Origin: a virus
Strand: one strand, 5' to 3'
Virus record (IMG/VR): IMGVR_UViG_3300037963_001581
Coordinates: 1-35,138 of that record
Length of the DNA: 35,138 nucleotides
The translations under genes were made by a program, and so were the position numbers. Position 1 is the first letter of the stretch; each line of letters starts with the position of its first letter. Below the pieces are notes generated by a model. That model was not told where the DNA came from. It ran no database searches and was given only the letters and a program-made list of their open reading frames with translations. Below are positions 10,609 through 19,268 of this stretch, piece after piece.

Positions 10609-11543
10609 TAATACAATGTACCCCCAGATAAATCAGTAACTGTCATAGTCATGTTACTAGCACCTTTACCAATATGTATTTCTCTAGCTTTTTCTCTATT
10701 AGCGTAGTATCTATTTAAAAATGATACAGACTTTTTCTCGTCACCTATATCTTCTGCCATCATACCTTTTGCAAAGTCAACTAGATAGTCATGGTATATA
10801 CTATCAATAATTGGTGTTTGCCCAGCTTCAGAAAAATTATATGCCACTCCCACAACTTTAGCTTTACCACCTAAACCATATGCGTCCCAACTATTAAATA
10901 AAGTATCAAAAGAACCCAATGTTGCAGACCACATACCAACCTTATCATCATTAGTAAAAATGTCTTCATTTTGTTGAAATGTCCCAGACACATTGGATAA
11001 TACCAATGTTCCAGTATCTTCATCAGAATCATCAAACTCCACAGTAGCAGTAGCGTTAGAAACCTTACCTTTTATTTGTGTACCAGCTCTAAACATTCCT
11101 GATGTCAATGTATTGTATCCTAATTTTTTATAAGCAGTAGTGCTTTCTTCAATATTGTGCGGTATAGCCGTATATCTAAAATGTATTTTGCCATCTGCTT
11201 GTGGTTTAGGATATAATGCGACCTTATTGTTTTCAATAAAGTAATGTGACGGCTTACCTTGTAGTAAAGAATTAGATGCGTTTCTTCTTGGGTATTGACC
11301 ATTAAACTGATCAAGAACTAATCCGTCATATTCTACATTGCCTTTTAATTCAATAAAATCATTAGGTAGCTCGTTTTTTACTACTCCAGACTCAGCGTAT
11401 ATAACTCTTTCTCTTTCATAACATTTAGTAAAAATAGAAAAATCTCTTTCAGCTTCTACTAAAAATTTCTTTGCTTTTTTCTTGTGTATCATATCGCTAC
11501 CAAATGGTAGGATAGCTCTGTCAACTAATTCACTCCACTTCAT
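10608..11543 (-). CDS. Head-tail adaptor / tail tubular protein, with inserted domain
   Basis: A 311-residue protein starting MKWSELVDRAILPFGSD. It has the layout of phage connector proteins: a helical N terminus, a phrase like ELPNDFIELK, a beta segment (KVALYPKPQADGKIHFRYTA), and a final helical region with IYHDYLVDFAKGMMAEDIG. A beta insertion at about residues 150-200 (GTQIKGKVSNATATVEF, GTLVLSNVSGTFQQNEDIF) resembles short domains seen in many phage tail proteins. The next gene upstream (11540-12193) has the same order of elements, suggesting the two arose by duplication. Four-base overlap with that gene. Probably forms one ring of the neck. Confidence 0.55.
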   Translation of the reverse strand: MKWSELVDRAILPFGSDMIHKKKAKKFLVEAERDFSIFTKCYERERVIYAESGVVKNELPNDFIELKGNVEYDGLVLDQFNGQYPRRNASNSLLQGKPSHYFIENNKVALYPKPQADGKIHFRYTAIPHNIEESTTAYKKLGYNTLTSGMFRAGTQIKGKVSNATATVEFDDSDEDTGTLVLSNVSGTFQQNEDIFTNDDKVGMWSATLGSFDTLFNSWDAYGLGGKAKVVGVAYNFSEAGQTPIIDSIYHDYLVDFAKGMMAEDIGDEKKSVSFLNRYYANREKAREIHIGKGASNMTMTVTDLSGGTLY

Positions 11544-12193
11544 GATATATATGCCGTTATTATGTCCATGCCATTTGAATAGGCTAAATTTGCTCGTTCC
11601 ATTCTATTATCAGATTTCCAACAGATATATTCTGCAAAGTCAACAATCGCATAGTGTAAAGCACTATTTAATTCATGCGTGGTATCACTGGCAACAATTA
11701 CTGTTGGTTCTTTTAAAAAGAATACTGTTATGTCCGCAGTAGGGGTCGGGTCTAAAAATATTTTTGTTCCTAACCTATGGTAATACCCTAGCTTGTCAGT
11801 AACACTTGGAGATAAAAAACTATTTGTAATTTTTTCAAGGTCGTTAACATTTATCTCATGCCAAACAATATCATTGTTCCCTTGCACAATTCTAAGAATT
11901 GCATTCCTAAATGGCTTTGCTGATAACTTTGGTATTGTACTTGCTGATTCAAAAATAAAATTATTTATAAATGAACCAGTAGCATCCATATTTACAATTT
12001 GATCTTCTGTTAGCTCTGTTAGAAGATTAGGAGGAACGATACTACATACACGAGATAATCCGTCATTTAATGCTTTGAGCATATCCGCACTAGAAAAAAT
12101 ATCTTGATTTGGGTCTTCTAGTCTAAATTTTAACTCAGCAATCATCTCATTAGGAGATAGTCCTATTGTATTTGTGCTTGATTCGTCAGCCAT
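11540..12193 (-). CDS. Head-tail adaptor protein
   Basis: A 217-residue protein starting MADESSTNTIGLSPNEMIAE. It has an N-terminal helix region (DMLKALNDGLSRVCSIVPP), a beta segment YYHRLGTKIFLDPTPTADIT and a C-terminal helix ALHYAIVDFAEYICWKSDN. This is the arrangement of gp6/gp11-type adaptor subunits that dock under the portal. Its position directly after capsid-region genes and before the second adaptor supports the call. Its ending overlaps the next gene by four bases. Confidence 0.55.
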   Translation of the reverse strand: MADESSTNTIGLSPNEMIAELKFRLEDPNQDIFSSADMLKALNDGLSRVCSIVPPNLLTELTEDQIVNMDATGSFINNFIFESASTIPKLSAKPFRNAILRIVQGNNDIVWHEINVNDLEKITNSFLSPSVTDKLGYYHRLGTKIFLDPTPTADITVFFLKEPTVIVASDTTHELNSALHYAIVDFAEYICWKSDNRMERANLAYSNGMDIITAYIS

Positions 12194-12388
12194 TTACTTT
12201 TTCTTTTTCTTTTTAGGAAACCCAGCTTTCATATTCGCATAAGCCTCTGGACTAATTGTTGATTTACTTTTACTACGACTAGTTCCAGCTTTTTTCCTAG
12301 CATTTATATTAGCGTATAAACCTTTTTTCTTTTTCTTTTTACTAGGTCTGCCACGCTTACTTCCATATGTACCCATACCTCTCGGCAT
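12194..12388 (-). CDS. Small highly basic protein
   Basis: A 64-residue product starting MPRGMGTYGSKRGRPSKKKK and ending GFPKKKKKK, with more than a third Lys/Arg. An in-frame ATG further out (12409) exists, but AGGAAG lies six bases before the ATG at 12388, so the shorter start is preferred. It follows another basic protein gene by two bases. The charge suggests DNA binding inside the head or a capsid-lining role; that is inference. Such proteins are often missed or assigned the wrong start. Confidence 0.6.
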   Translation of the reverse strand: MPRGMGTYGSKRGRPSKKKKKKGLYANINARKKAGTSRSKSKSTISPEAYANMKAGFPKKKKKK

Positions 12389-12390
12389 AA

Positions 12391-12699
12391 TTAACTTCCT
12401 TTCTTCCACTTCATAGAACTTGATTTGGTTTTAGAAGGTGACCACTTAGTACGATTTGCCCAGTAAGCTCCTGAAAAAAAGTTTTTAATGTTTTTACGGT
12501 GTCTACTTGCAAACGCTTTTCGTTGTCCTTCTGTTTGGTTTGTTTTAACCCCAGCTTGACCAAATTTGATAGTTTTGATCTTCCCATTCTTCTTGGCAAC
12601 CACTATATGTGACTTCCCACCGGGGTCGTTCTTGAGCCGTTTGGGTTTGTTGTAACCCATTACCCCAGCTCGTTTTAATCTTGAATCTTTTTTTTTCAT
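12391..12699 (-). CDS. Basic virion-module protein with FGQAGVK and AYWANRTKW motifs
   Basis: A 102-residue basic protein. After a basic N terminus it has HIVVAKKNGKIKTIKFGQAG, then RKAFASRHRKNI, then SGAYWANRTKWSP. The sequence of phrases (V-K-F-G-x-x-G, then K-x-F-x-x-R-H, then Y-W-A-x-x-x-W) recalls a small protein found in the structural modules of many environmental phages; I recall it from general knowledge and cannot name it. It starts just after a hairpin downstream of the decoration-protein gene. Its function is unknown, possibly head maturation or DNA packaging. Confidence 0.6.
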   Translation of the reverse strand: MKKKDSRLKRAGVMGYNKPKRLKNDPGGKSHIVVAKKNGKIKTIKFGQAGVKTNQTEGQRKAFASRHRKNIKNFFSGAYWANRTKWSPSKTKSSSMKWKKGS

Positions 12700-12712
12700 A
12701 CATTTTTAATAT

Positions 12713-12736
12713 ACCCCCGAGCAGAAAATCGGGGGT
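12713..12736 (-). terminator. Hairpin after the capsid/decoration genes
   Basis: ACCCCCGA (12713-12720) pairs perfectly with TCGGGGGT (12729-12736) around an eight-base loop. On the minus strand it lies between the decoration-protein stop and the next start, followed by an A/T-rich but not T-only stretch. It may be a weak terminator that lowers transcription beyond the capsid genes, or an mRNA-stabilising hairpin. Confidence 0.5.
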
Positions 12737-12753
12737 AATTATTTACAACTATT

Positions 12754-13137
12754 CTAGTGAATAACTATTTTACCAGCACCAATGCATGTGCCGATTGCAT
12801 CAGCACCATTAGAACCAGATAATGATGCGGATGTTAAAACACCAGCATTGCTTATAGCGGTAACTACTTGTCCAGCAGTTCCACCACTAACTGCACTAGC
12901 TTCACCTCTAACTATAACCCATCCATACTTACCGTCTTCAATAGCTCCTTCTGCAATACCGTATTTACCCGGCATTGATGTAGTAGCGACTGCATGTACT
13001 TTACATACATACTCAGCTCCATCAGAACTCAATGCTATTGCGACTGGGTATCCAGCAGTAACTGCACCACTGGCTTTTGCCCAGACTTTTTGCTTTGCTT
13101 TAGGGTCACCAGCAGATTTACCAAAAGGCATACTCAT
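12754..13137 (-). CDS. Head decoration / capsid-stabilising protein candidate
   Basis: A 127-residue, small-residue-rich (Ala, Gly, Ser, Val) beta-type protein starting MSMPFGKSAGDPKAKQKVWA. It includes AVTAGYPVAIALSSDGAEYV and GKYGWVIVRGEASAVSGGTA, the style of DUF2190-like capsid cement proteins. It directly follows the major capsid gene, and AGGAG lies about eight bases before the ATG. I infer a trimeric or monomeric outer-capsid decoration protein. Confidence 0.58.
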   Translation of the reverse strand: MSMPFGKSAGDPKAKQKVWAKASGAVTAGYPVAIALSSDGAEYVCKVHAVATTSMPGKYGIAEGAIEDGKYGWVIVRGEASAVSGGTAGQVVTAISNAGVLTSASLSGSNGADAIGTCIGAGKIVIH

Positions 13138-13148
13138 ATCAGTAACTC

Positions 13149-14129
13149 CTAATAAGATTGAGCTAAGTCTGTAATTAGACCTAGCCTTGAAGGGTTAGAG
13201 CAAGTCAAAGCTCCTAACCAAAGCATCTTAGCGATTCTAGCATCTTGGTTAACTGGCTTTTGAAAACCTTCAAACGAAAAGTTTCTTTTTCTGTGATGAC
13301 GAAAACCTATGTAATTCTCATTCAAGAAATACATATGTCCCGGAGGACAATGCTCGTCTACAAAAATAGATACTCCACGATATTTCAGTTCTAAAAATCC
13401 AGATTCTCCAACAGATGCCTGAGAACCATTATACCTAACTTGGTCAGAAAGAGCTTCTTCAAGGGCATCAAAAATAATCTGAGTTGTTACTATCATTGTT
13501 GGCGAATCAGACCCTTTAGTTAAAGTACCAAAGGCTTGTCTAATTTCACTCTCAATCACATTAACAGTCTCAGCATAAGTAGCTACAGAACTAGAAACCC
13601 CAGCATTACTACCAGCGTCTCTAATGTAACCACCATCCCACCAAGAGTAATTATTACTATTAATTCCACCAAGTGTTCTGTCAGCTTTGATTATATGTTG
13701 AAGACCCACGAATTTCCCATCAGAACCGTCTCCAGTGCCGTACAAAGTTTCACCATAAAGTTCTTTCATAGCTACTTCCATGTTCTTTACTTTGGCTTCT
13801 AATAGGTCAATTACACGCTCTTTACCATCGTTCAAGGCTTCTTCTTTACCACTAATTGTAATTGTTCCAAAGGCTTGTACCCAGTCATACTGTGCATCAG
13901 TAAAGACTTCACTTGGAGATGTATCTAATACATCATATCCAGAGTAAAAACCTTTAGCAGTTTGCCTAGCATATTCAACTGGTTGCAATACTTTGTTACC
14001 ACTTGCAGTTGGCTTAGAAGCACCTAGAAGTCTCATAGTCAATACATTAGATTTCTTAATGTTATCAACTAAGTTCGGTATATATTGATCTCTAGTTAGG
14101 GCAGATAAATTGTCAAAATTTAAACTCAT
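13149..14129 (-). CDS. Major capsid protein
   Basis: A 326-residue protein, MSLNFDNLSALTRDQYIPNL. It shows the pattern of HK97-fold coat proteins: helical N-terminal arm, an E-loop-like segment (KVLQPVEYARQTAKGFYSGY), the phrase FTDAQYDWVQAFGTITISG, the long spine helix (RVIDLLEAKVKNMEVAMKEL), then YGTGDGSDGKFVGLQHI, and a beta-rich C terminus. It lies between a scaffold-like gene and a decoration-like gene. No N-terminal protease region is visible, so assembly probably relies on the separate scaffold. This is the best candidate for the coat. Confidence 0.8.
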   Translation of the reverse strand: MSLNFDNLSALTRDQYIPNLVDNIKKSNVLTMRLLGASKPTASGNKVLQPVEYARQTAKGFYSGYDVLDTSPSEVFTDAQYDWVQAFGTITISGKEEALNDGKERVIDLLEAKVKNMEVAMKELYGETLYGTGDGSDGKFVGLQHIIKADRTLGGINSNNYSWWDGGYIRDAGSNAGVSSSVATYAETVNVIESEIRQAFGTLTKGSDSPTMIVTTQIIFDALEEALSDQVRYNGSQASVGESGFLELKYRGVSIFVDEHCPPGHMYFLNENYIGFRHHRKRNFSFEGFQKPVNQDARIAKMLWLGALTCSNPSRLGLITDLAQSY

Positions 14130-14140
14130 TTATCTTTTCC

Positions 14141-15037
14141 TTACTTAAATATATTATACTTATCAAAAGCTATTTCCCTTGCCTCATCATAATTACCAGC
14201 TTTTTTTACCTTCACTTCGTGGTCACCACGAGCTTTACCGTCTGATTCTGGTATAGATTTAAGTTCTTTAGCTTTTGCTTCTGATTGAATTGCCTTTAAT
14301 ACTGAACTGTCCGAAGACCCAGAGTTCGATGCCAAAGTAAATGCATCCTCTAAGCTAGGAATGTTACGCTCTAAAGCAGTGTTAATAACTTCTGCCACTG
14401 CGTCAGGACGTTCACCAAGTTCGGGGTGATTATGGATTAGCTGGGCGATTTCAGCGTCCACCGCCTTCTGCACTTCCATTTGAGCTATGCGATCCTCTAG
14501 TTGAGTAACACGATCATCCGATTTAGTGTTTACCTCTTCTGGTTCTGGTTCATTACTAGTAGACACTTCAATAGTTTCATTTAGCGATTTTAATAAAGGA
14601 TGGTCATCCCCAAGCACATCTTTAAGAGTATTCATCGTATCTTCATCATTTACAACGGCATTTATGTCATCAATCTTAGCTTTGAGTGCTTTCCGTTCAT
14701 CTGACAAAATTTGTGCTTTTTGTGTATTCGATGTTTGCCATTCTTTTTTATTTCGATTATCTTCCAGAGCTTCCCTTAATTGATCGACACTATAAACTTC
14801 ATCGTCAAGATGTAATTCATCCAACTGGATAAACTCTTCGTTTTCTTCTATTGAAGGTTCTAATTCAGAACTCTCTGGTTGCTCCTCGGAGGGAGACGCA
14901 GATTGTTCCTCGGTTGTTGACTCACCGACAGTTTCCGTTACAGTATCAGAAGTTTCATCCGTTGTAAACAACGCATCAGCCACTTCGCCCGGTACTTCTA
15001 CACCGTAAGTTCCACCTATTACATTTTCTGAAGACAT
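14141..15037 (-). CDS. Scaffolding protein
   Basis: A 298-residue, strongly acidic protein. The first 110 residues are rich in Glu, Ser, Thr and Asp (for example ESTTEEQSASPSEEQPESSE); a coiled coil follows (DDRVTQLEDRIAQMEVQKAV), and the C-terminal third is basic-helical (KAIQSEAKAKELKS, HEVKVKKAGNYDEAREIA). Acidic, coiled-coil and basic-end composition directly before the coat gene is the hallmark of podovirus scaffolds such as T7 gp9 and P22 gp8. Confidence 0.75.
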   Translation of the reverse strand: MSSENVIGGTYGVEVPGEVADALFTTDETSDTVTETVGESTTEEQSASPSEEQPESSELEPSIEENEEFIQLDELHLDDEVYSVDQLREALEDNRNKKEWQTSNTQKAQILSDERKALKAKIDDINAVVNDEDTMNTLKDVLGDDHPLLKSLNETIEVSTSNEPEPEEVNTKSDDRVTQLEDRIAQMEVQKAVDAEIAQLIHNHPELGERPDAVAEVINTALERNIPSLEDAFTLASNSGSSDSSVLKAIQSEAKAKELKSIPESDGKARGDHEVKVKKAGNYDEAREIAFDKYNIFK

Positions 15038-15093
15038 ATATACTCCATTTTATTATTAAAATTTCTTATCGTTCCCATTACCAAAAAATTCAA

Positions 15094-16842
15094 TTAACCA
15101 GTTACCTCTGGAGGTAAGTTTGCCATTTGGTCTGGATTGTCTCGTAAATTCTTATAAACATCATCTTCTGTATTGCCATATTGACCCAAAGGATTTTCAG
15201 CGTTCTTTGCTTCTTCTTTCTGTTGACGCATCAATGCTATTAATCTTTCCTTTGCCGGTAGATTCATATGTTCAACAATATATTCTGGGTCAGTAACAAT
15301 ACCTAATTGTGCTAACTGCATGATCTTGTTTTCAACAAACTGTTTATTTTCTGGCATCATAGAACCAGCTCTACATCTAACATGCATATCAAAATCAGCA
15401 AACATAATACCCATAACAGAACGCACTTCTTGATTACCTTCCGGGTCGTAGTAAGGAACATTTAATACTGTCGTCCCAAGATTTTTAAACATAGCCATCC
15501 ACATTGTACCCAGACATTGTATAGCTTTTTCTACTGCCCTTGATTTATAATCTATCTTAGTTGTACTTGCTTGGCGATAAATTTGAGCCTGAACACCAGA
15601 TGTTACATTACTTGAGTCTTTACCTTGCGTAGCTTTATTAACACCGCTAATCGTCTCAAATACATTCTCTAATTGTTGGTAAAAGTTGAACACATAATTA
15701 GGCATAGATGCTGGTTGTTGCATCGATACTTGCCCAGCTCCCCTTTTTCGTATGATTTGACCCGGTTTATTTGTTATTTGGTCTTGTACATCTGTATTTT
15801 GATCAACAATCCACATTGGATTAGCGGTCATATGAATATTATCCATTGTTTGACTAATAACCCTATCCATAGCAAGATTAATGGATTTTAGTCTTCTAGG
15901 TTCTGGCTTACCCCAAAAAGAGTGAGCAGAGCCTCCATTTTTAATATTTACGAATGGAAATGGGTGGCCGATATGATTCTTTTTATTAAAGAATGGATAT
16001 TTACTTTGCCCTTCGTATAACAAAACATTATTTGCAACGGCACACATTTTAATTTGTCCCGGTATGTAGTTGTCATCATCTTCTTTATAGTGACCCCTAC
16101 TATATACTTCTATTAATAATGCTCTTTCTTCCAAATCTTTCATTGCGTGAGACTTGTCTTTAAAATAGTTTGTCTCTTTTTTCTGCGTATCTGTTACTTG
16201 CACATAGCTATCACCAGTATTACTTTGATTCATCTTCAATGCTTCGTGCTTAGATAAATTGCTTTCAGACTGTACATACTTACCATTTTCGTACATCTCT
16301 TTTAATCTCCAAATTGGAGTAGGTGTAGCAATTAAACACCAGTCAGCATTTTCTAGTTTGGTAGCAGAAGGGTTTGTATAGAAGTTAAAAGGGTCAACAA
16401 CATCACAATCCGGTAGATCATCGTCTGGATTCCAATGTACCTTTAATATTCCGTTTCCATATATTAAATAATCAAGCAACCATTCAGATACTAGGTTCTG
16501 CATATCTCTAATCATCCAGAACTCATCCATTACGGCTTGTGCCGTATCTGCATAATTCTGTGATTTCTGGTCGTTACCAATAGCGATAACATCAATTCTA
16601 GGCGGTCTAGAGGATAAAACTGGTATCATTGTGTCAATAGCGGATGCAATAAACTCTAATGTTATTTGGTTTTTAAATTCAGGCATATTCATGCCCTCCC
16701 AATGGTGACCCATATATAGAGCTTCAGACTCTCGCCATATTTTTTCAGTGGATTCCCTAGCCTTTTTTGCTACTTGAAACATATCGTTTACTTTATCGAT
16801 AGTTTCTTGCTCTTTTTCGCTAGGCTTATATTCTTTTTCCAT
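15094..16842 (-). CDS. Portal protein
   Basis: A 582-residue protein with recognisable portal features: an N-terminal helical region, SRPPRIDVIAIGNDQ, an extended middle with LDYLIYGNGILKVHWNPD and DVVDPFNFYTNPSATKLEN, then FSGVNKATQG-like SGVNKATQGKDSSNVTSGVQ near residue 410, and a Gln/Glu/Asn-rich C-terminal tail. It forms the dodecameric DNA channel at one vertex. It sits between the terminase genes and the scaffold as expected. Its start overlaps the end of the 49-residue gene upstream by 17 bases. Confidence 0.8.
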   Translation of the reverse strand: MEKEYKPSEKEQETIDKVNDMFQVAKKARESTEKIWRESEALYMGHHWEGMNMPEFKNQITLEFIASAIDTMIPVLSSRPPRIDVIAIGNDQKSQNYADTAQAVMDEFWMIRDMQNLVSEWLLDYLIYGNGILKVHWNPDDDLPDCDVVDPFNFYTNPSATKLENADWCLIATPTPIWRLKEMYENGKYVQSESNLSKHEALKMNQSNTGDSYVQVTDTQKKETNYFKDKSHAMKDLEERALLIEVYSRGHYKEDDDNYIPGQIKMCAVANNVLLYEGQSKYPFFNKKNHIGHPFPFVNIKNGGSAHSFWGKPEPRRLKSINLAMDRVISQTMDNIHMTANPMWIVDQNTDVQDQITNKPGQIIRKRGAGQVSMQQPASMPNYVFNFYQQLENVFETISGVNKATQGKDSSNVTSGVQAQIYRQASTTKIDYKSRAVEKAIQCLGTMWMAMFKNLGTTVLNVPYYDPEGNQEVRSVMGIMFADFDMHVRCRAGSMMPENKQFVENKIMQLAQLGIVTDPEYIVEHMNLPAKERLIALMRQQKEEAKNAENPLGQYGNTEDDVYKNLRDNPDQMANLPPEVTG

Positions 16843-16975
16843 GTGAAATATTCCTCATTTCCCTATTAATAAAATGCGAGTGATCTATGTCTTGCTCCTC
16901 AATCTTAATATTTAAAGTAAAATCAGTAGATTTTCTTAATATTTTAATTTTATCTTTTAGTTTTTTTTTAATCAT
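16826..16975 (-). CDS. Small basic/charged hypothetical protein, 49 aa
   Basis: A 49-codon frame (MIKKKLKDKIKILRKSTDFT...) fills the gap before the portal gene. Its ATG overlaps the TGA of the preceding gene in an ATGA arrangement, and its TAA lies inside the portal start region. Basic N-terminal helix, then acidic residues (KIEEQDIDHSHF). The stop-start coupling and absence of other coding content support it as real. Function unknown. Confidence 0.5.
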   Translation of the reverse strand: MIKKKLKDKIKILRKSTDFTLNIKIEEQDIDHSHFINREMRNISHGKRI

Positions 16976-17163
16976 GCTTTTGCACAGTCAATCTCAAAAT
17001 CTTTATCAATATTTTTAGCAACAGAAATATCCACCACCTTTTCAATCGCTTTCGCAAAGTCGTATTTCTCGCTTTTATTGGTAGGTATTTCCATAAGGTC
17101 TTCCGCATCTATTTCCTTTTCTACCCATTTTTTATTTTTTATGTCATATATTTCTACAATCAA
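16972..17163 (-). CDS. Hypothetical protein, 63 aa
   Basis: A 63-residue acidic protein with a TTG start that overlaps the terminase stop (TTGA). It begins with a beta-like phrase IVEIYDIKNKKWVEKEIDAE and continues helical. A GGGG stretch lies about eight bases upstream. It belongs to the packaging operon by position. No family recognised. Confidence 0.5.
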   Translation of the reverse strand: MIVEIYDIKNKKWVEKEIDAEDLMEIPTNKSEKYDFAKAIEKVVDISVAKNIDKDFEIDCAKA

Positions 17164-18542
17164 TTTCGTACCCCAGTATAATCGTCATCCATTGCCTTTA
17201 ACTTGTCTAATTCTTTTTGTAGCCAAGGCTTTGGTTTTTCAGGCTCATTTGGACTTCCAAGATGCATAAGACCATAGCGTAAAGCGTCAACTGCGTGGTC
17301 TTCGCCTTTTGTATCTAAGTCTTCAGGTCTAGTTTTGCTATATGTCTGCATAGGAAATGTTTTTATTAAGTACTTGCATTGTGGGAATATTTTAAGCATG
17401 GACTCTTTACCTTCCTTTTCATTCCAATCAATATATTCCCTAACAACATTCCACCCAGAAGCACGATCATTATTTGCTCTTTGGCAAGGTATGCCATTAA
17501 ATAACATAATATCAGCGATAGACATATGAGACGGCATTACACCATCAGAACGATTTGTGTTTTGTGGGTTACGAATCCACATAGAAGGGTCACATATAGT
17601 ACCCATATACTCTTCGTCACCACTTAATTCATTTATTTTAGATATATGTCTACTTAATTCTTGTTCTTTTTCAGCGTGTTCTCTGTATACAAAAACATTG
17701 CGGTCATTATCTACGGCTACCCATAAACAAACAAAATAGTTTCTATATCCGTAGTCAATCATTCTGTATTTATACCACGAATCTGGTATCTCAAACGGCT
17801 CTACTACATGATGAGCTTGTCGAAATTTTGTAAAGAATTGCCCCTCATATACATCCCAATCCCCTTCATACCACATTTTACGCATTTCTTCCGGTAGTGA
17901 TTTAAGGTAGTTGACATAATCCGGGTCTGTTTCTACTAATGTAGGGTTATCTTCAATTTTACTTGGTATAAATATCTTTGTTCTGCCAGAATCTTTATCT
18001 GTTACAATTTGGTTTCTACCACCCTCAATAAATCTTTCTTTAACCCACGCATGACCTATGTTACCCGGATTGGTAGTAAGAAAGATTCTAGGCTTTAGAC
18101 TTTTACTTGAACTTCTACATGAACTAATTAACCTTAAATAGTCCATTTCAGTAGGGATAAGAGTAAGCTCTTCTATCAATATAGAACTGTATTCGTGTCC
18201 AAGATACTTTGTGTAAGCCTGATCTTCTGATAAGTGACCAGTTCTAAACTTTGCACCAGAGGGAAATCTAAATTCAGCCGGGTTACCGGTTACTTGCACT
18301 CCCATAGTACGATAAAAATATCTAGCTCTATCAATCCAGTCTCTAAGGTCATCATAATTTCTACGAACAACTAATGCTCTATAATTTGGATTTGTTATAT
18401 ACTCTGGATGTACCAACCATGCCATACCAGCCATAGTTTTACCACCACCCCTTGCACCTCCAAATAATATTTCAAACGCATCAACTTGTAAGGCAAAAGT
18501 CTGCTGACCGGGGTGTGGTTGCCATATTACATTTTGACTCAT
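17160..18542 (-). CDS. terL: Terminase large subunit
   Basis: A 460-residue packaging ATPase-nuclease. The Walker A motif is GGARGGGKT (28-36), the Walker B-like motif ILIEE (121-125), and TTNPGN near 156-161 is the coupling motif. The nuclease part has MIDYGYRN with Asp263, ICDPSMW with Asp318, and GEDHAVDALRYG with Asp415 and Asp419 as probable metal ligands. It docks at the portal and cuts the concatemer. Length is typical. Overlaps by four bases with the upstream 95-residue gene. Confidence 0.93.
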   Translation of the reverse strand: MSQNVIWQPHPGQQTFALQVDAFEILFGGARGGGKTMAGMAWLVHPEYITNPNYRALVVRRNYDDLRDWIDRARYFYRTMGVQVTGNPAEFRFPSGAKFRTGHLSEDQAYTKYLGHEYSSILIEELTLIPTEMDYLRLISSCRSSSKSLKPRIFLTTNPGNIGHAWVKERFIEGGRNQIVTDKDSGRTKIFIPSKIEDNPTLVETDPDYVNYLKSLPEEMRKMWYEGDWDVYEGQFFTKFRQAHHVVEPFEIPDSWYKYRMIDYGYRNYFVCLWVAVDNDRNVFVYREHAEKEQELSRHISKINELSGDEEYMGTICDPSMWIRNPQNTNRSDGVMPSHMSIADIMLFNGIPCQRANNDRASGWNVVREYIDWNEKEGKESMLKIFPQCKYLIKTFPMQTYSKTRPEDLDTKGEDHAVDALRYGLMHLGSPNEPEKPKPWLQKELDKLKAMDDDYTGVRN

Positions 18543-18826
18543 TTGCGTTTCTTTTTAAATCCGGTTAGTGGGTTAAGAGATAATTCTTCATACCAGCTCA
18601 TAACTTTTTCTATTTCTTCTTGGTGTTTAGCTTCTAAAGCGTTTACTCTGTCTTGCAATTCTGCTACATTCCGCTCCAAGAGTTCAATTTTGTGTGCAGT
18701 ATTATAGTATAGACCGCACAACGAGCCGATAAGTATAATGCCGTTAATTGCATAGCGAATGTTGAGCCTAATAATATAATTATCATCAAGTCGATCCATC
18801 TTAATCGATTTCGCATCTGCCTCCAA
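18539..18826 (-). CDS. Small membrane protein with coiled coil
   Basis: A 95-residue protein with one membrane segment (AINGIILIGSLCGLYY, about residues 27-42), followed by a coiled coil (ELLERNVAELQDRVNALEAK) and a basic end (FKKKRK). The frame begins with TTG at 18826, eight bases after GAGG; ATG at 18799 is an alternative. It lies between the terminase genes, overlapping terL by four bases. Membrane plus coiled coil resembles an i-spanin or lysis accessory protein; its place in the packaging operon is odd and the role is open. Confidence 0.55.
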   Translation of the reverse strand: MEADAKSIKMDRLDDNYIIRLNIRYAINGIILIGSLCGLYYNTAHKIELLERNVAELQDRVNALEAKHQEEIEKVMSWYEELSLNPLTGFKKKRK

Positions 18827-18828
18827 GC

Positions 18829-19134
18829 CTAAGCCTCGGCTGGTTTATTTTTAATTTTTTCTATTTTAGGAGTGGTCTGGGACTCTTTTGTAATGCTTTT
18901 TTCGGGTAAGACTATGACCCCCGGAGTTATATCACCTTCTATCTTAAGTTCAGATGCCTTTAGACTTGGAGCGATCCGGTCAATAAGAATGTTAATAGCT
19001 TTTACATGGTTTGGATGCTTTTCATCCATAGCTATATTAAATAGTTTTTGTAAAAGGTCTGGGGTCTTAGGGTGATTGCGTATCCATTCTCCCCAGTGGG
19101 TTGCGTTCTTTTTTATAGGAGGCTTCTTAGACAT
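18829..19134 (-). CDS. Terminase small subunit candidate
   Basis: A 101-residue protein starting MSKKPPIKKNATHWGEWIRN. It has a helical region (TPDLLQKLFNIAMDEKHPNH, then VKAINILIDRIAPSLKA) and a Lys/Pro/Thr-rich tail (PKIEKIKNKPAEA). It is the first sizeable gene of the late operon and lies one small gene upstream of terL, where TerS is normally found. GGAGG is present upstream (rc of 19117-19122 lies inside the gene, so a separate SD is weaker). DNA recognition is inferred by position and helical content. Confidence 0.5.
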   Translation of the reverse strand: MSKKPPIKKNATHWGEWIRNHPKTPDLLQKLFNIAMDEKHPNHVKAINILIDRIAPSLKASELKIEGDITPGVIVLPEKSITKESQTTPKIEKIKNKPAEA

Positions 19135-19216
19135 TTGCGACCAACTTTACTATTATGTATATAGTTAATAAAATACTGATATATACTCCTATTGCTACTA
19201 ATTCATGTTTTTTCAT
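19127..19216 (-). CDS. Possible 29-aa membrane leader peptide
   Basis: A short frame, MKKHELVAIGVYISILLTIY and nine more residues, overlapping the small-terminase start by eight bases. It would be a single hydrophobic helix. No Shine-Dalgarno sequence is visible, so translation is uncertain; stop-start overlap with the following gene is the only support. Confidence 0.28.
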   Translation of the reverse strand: MKKHELVAIGVYISILLTIYIIVKLVANV

Positions 19217-19234
19217 TGTGATAAATTGTGATAA
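19215..19234. repeat. Tandem 10-bp repeat ATTGTGATAA x2
   Basis: ATTGTGATAA occurs twice with no spacer (19215-19224, 19225-19234), near the 5' end of the minus-strand late transcript. Repeats of about one helical turn are typical of a regulator binding site on one face of the DNA. Inference only. Confidence 0.4.
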
Positions 19235-19268
19235 AAGTTAAGCAAAATATCTGGATGAAAAAATTAAT

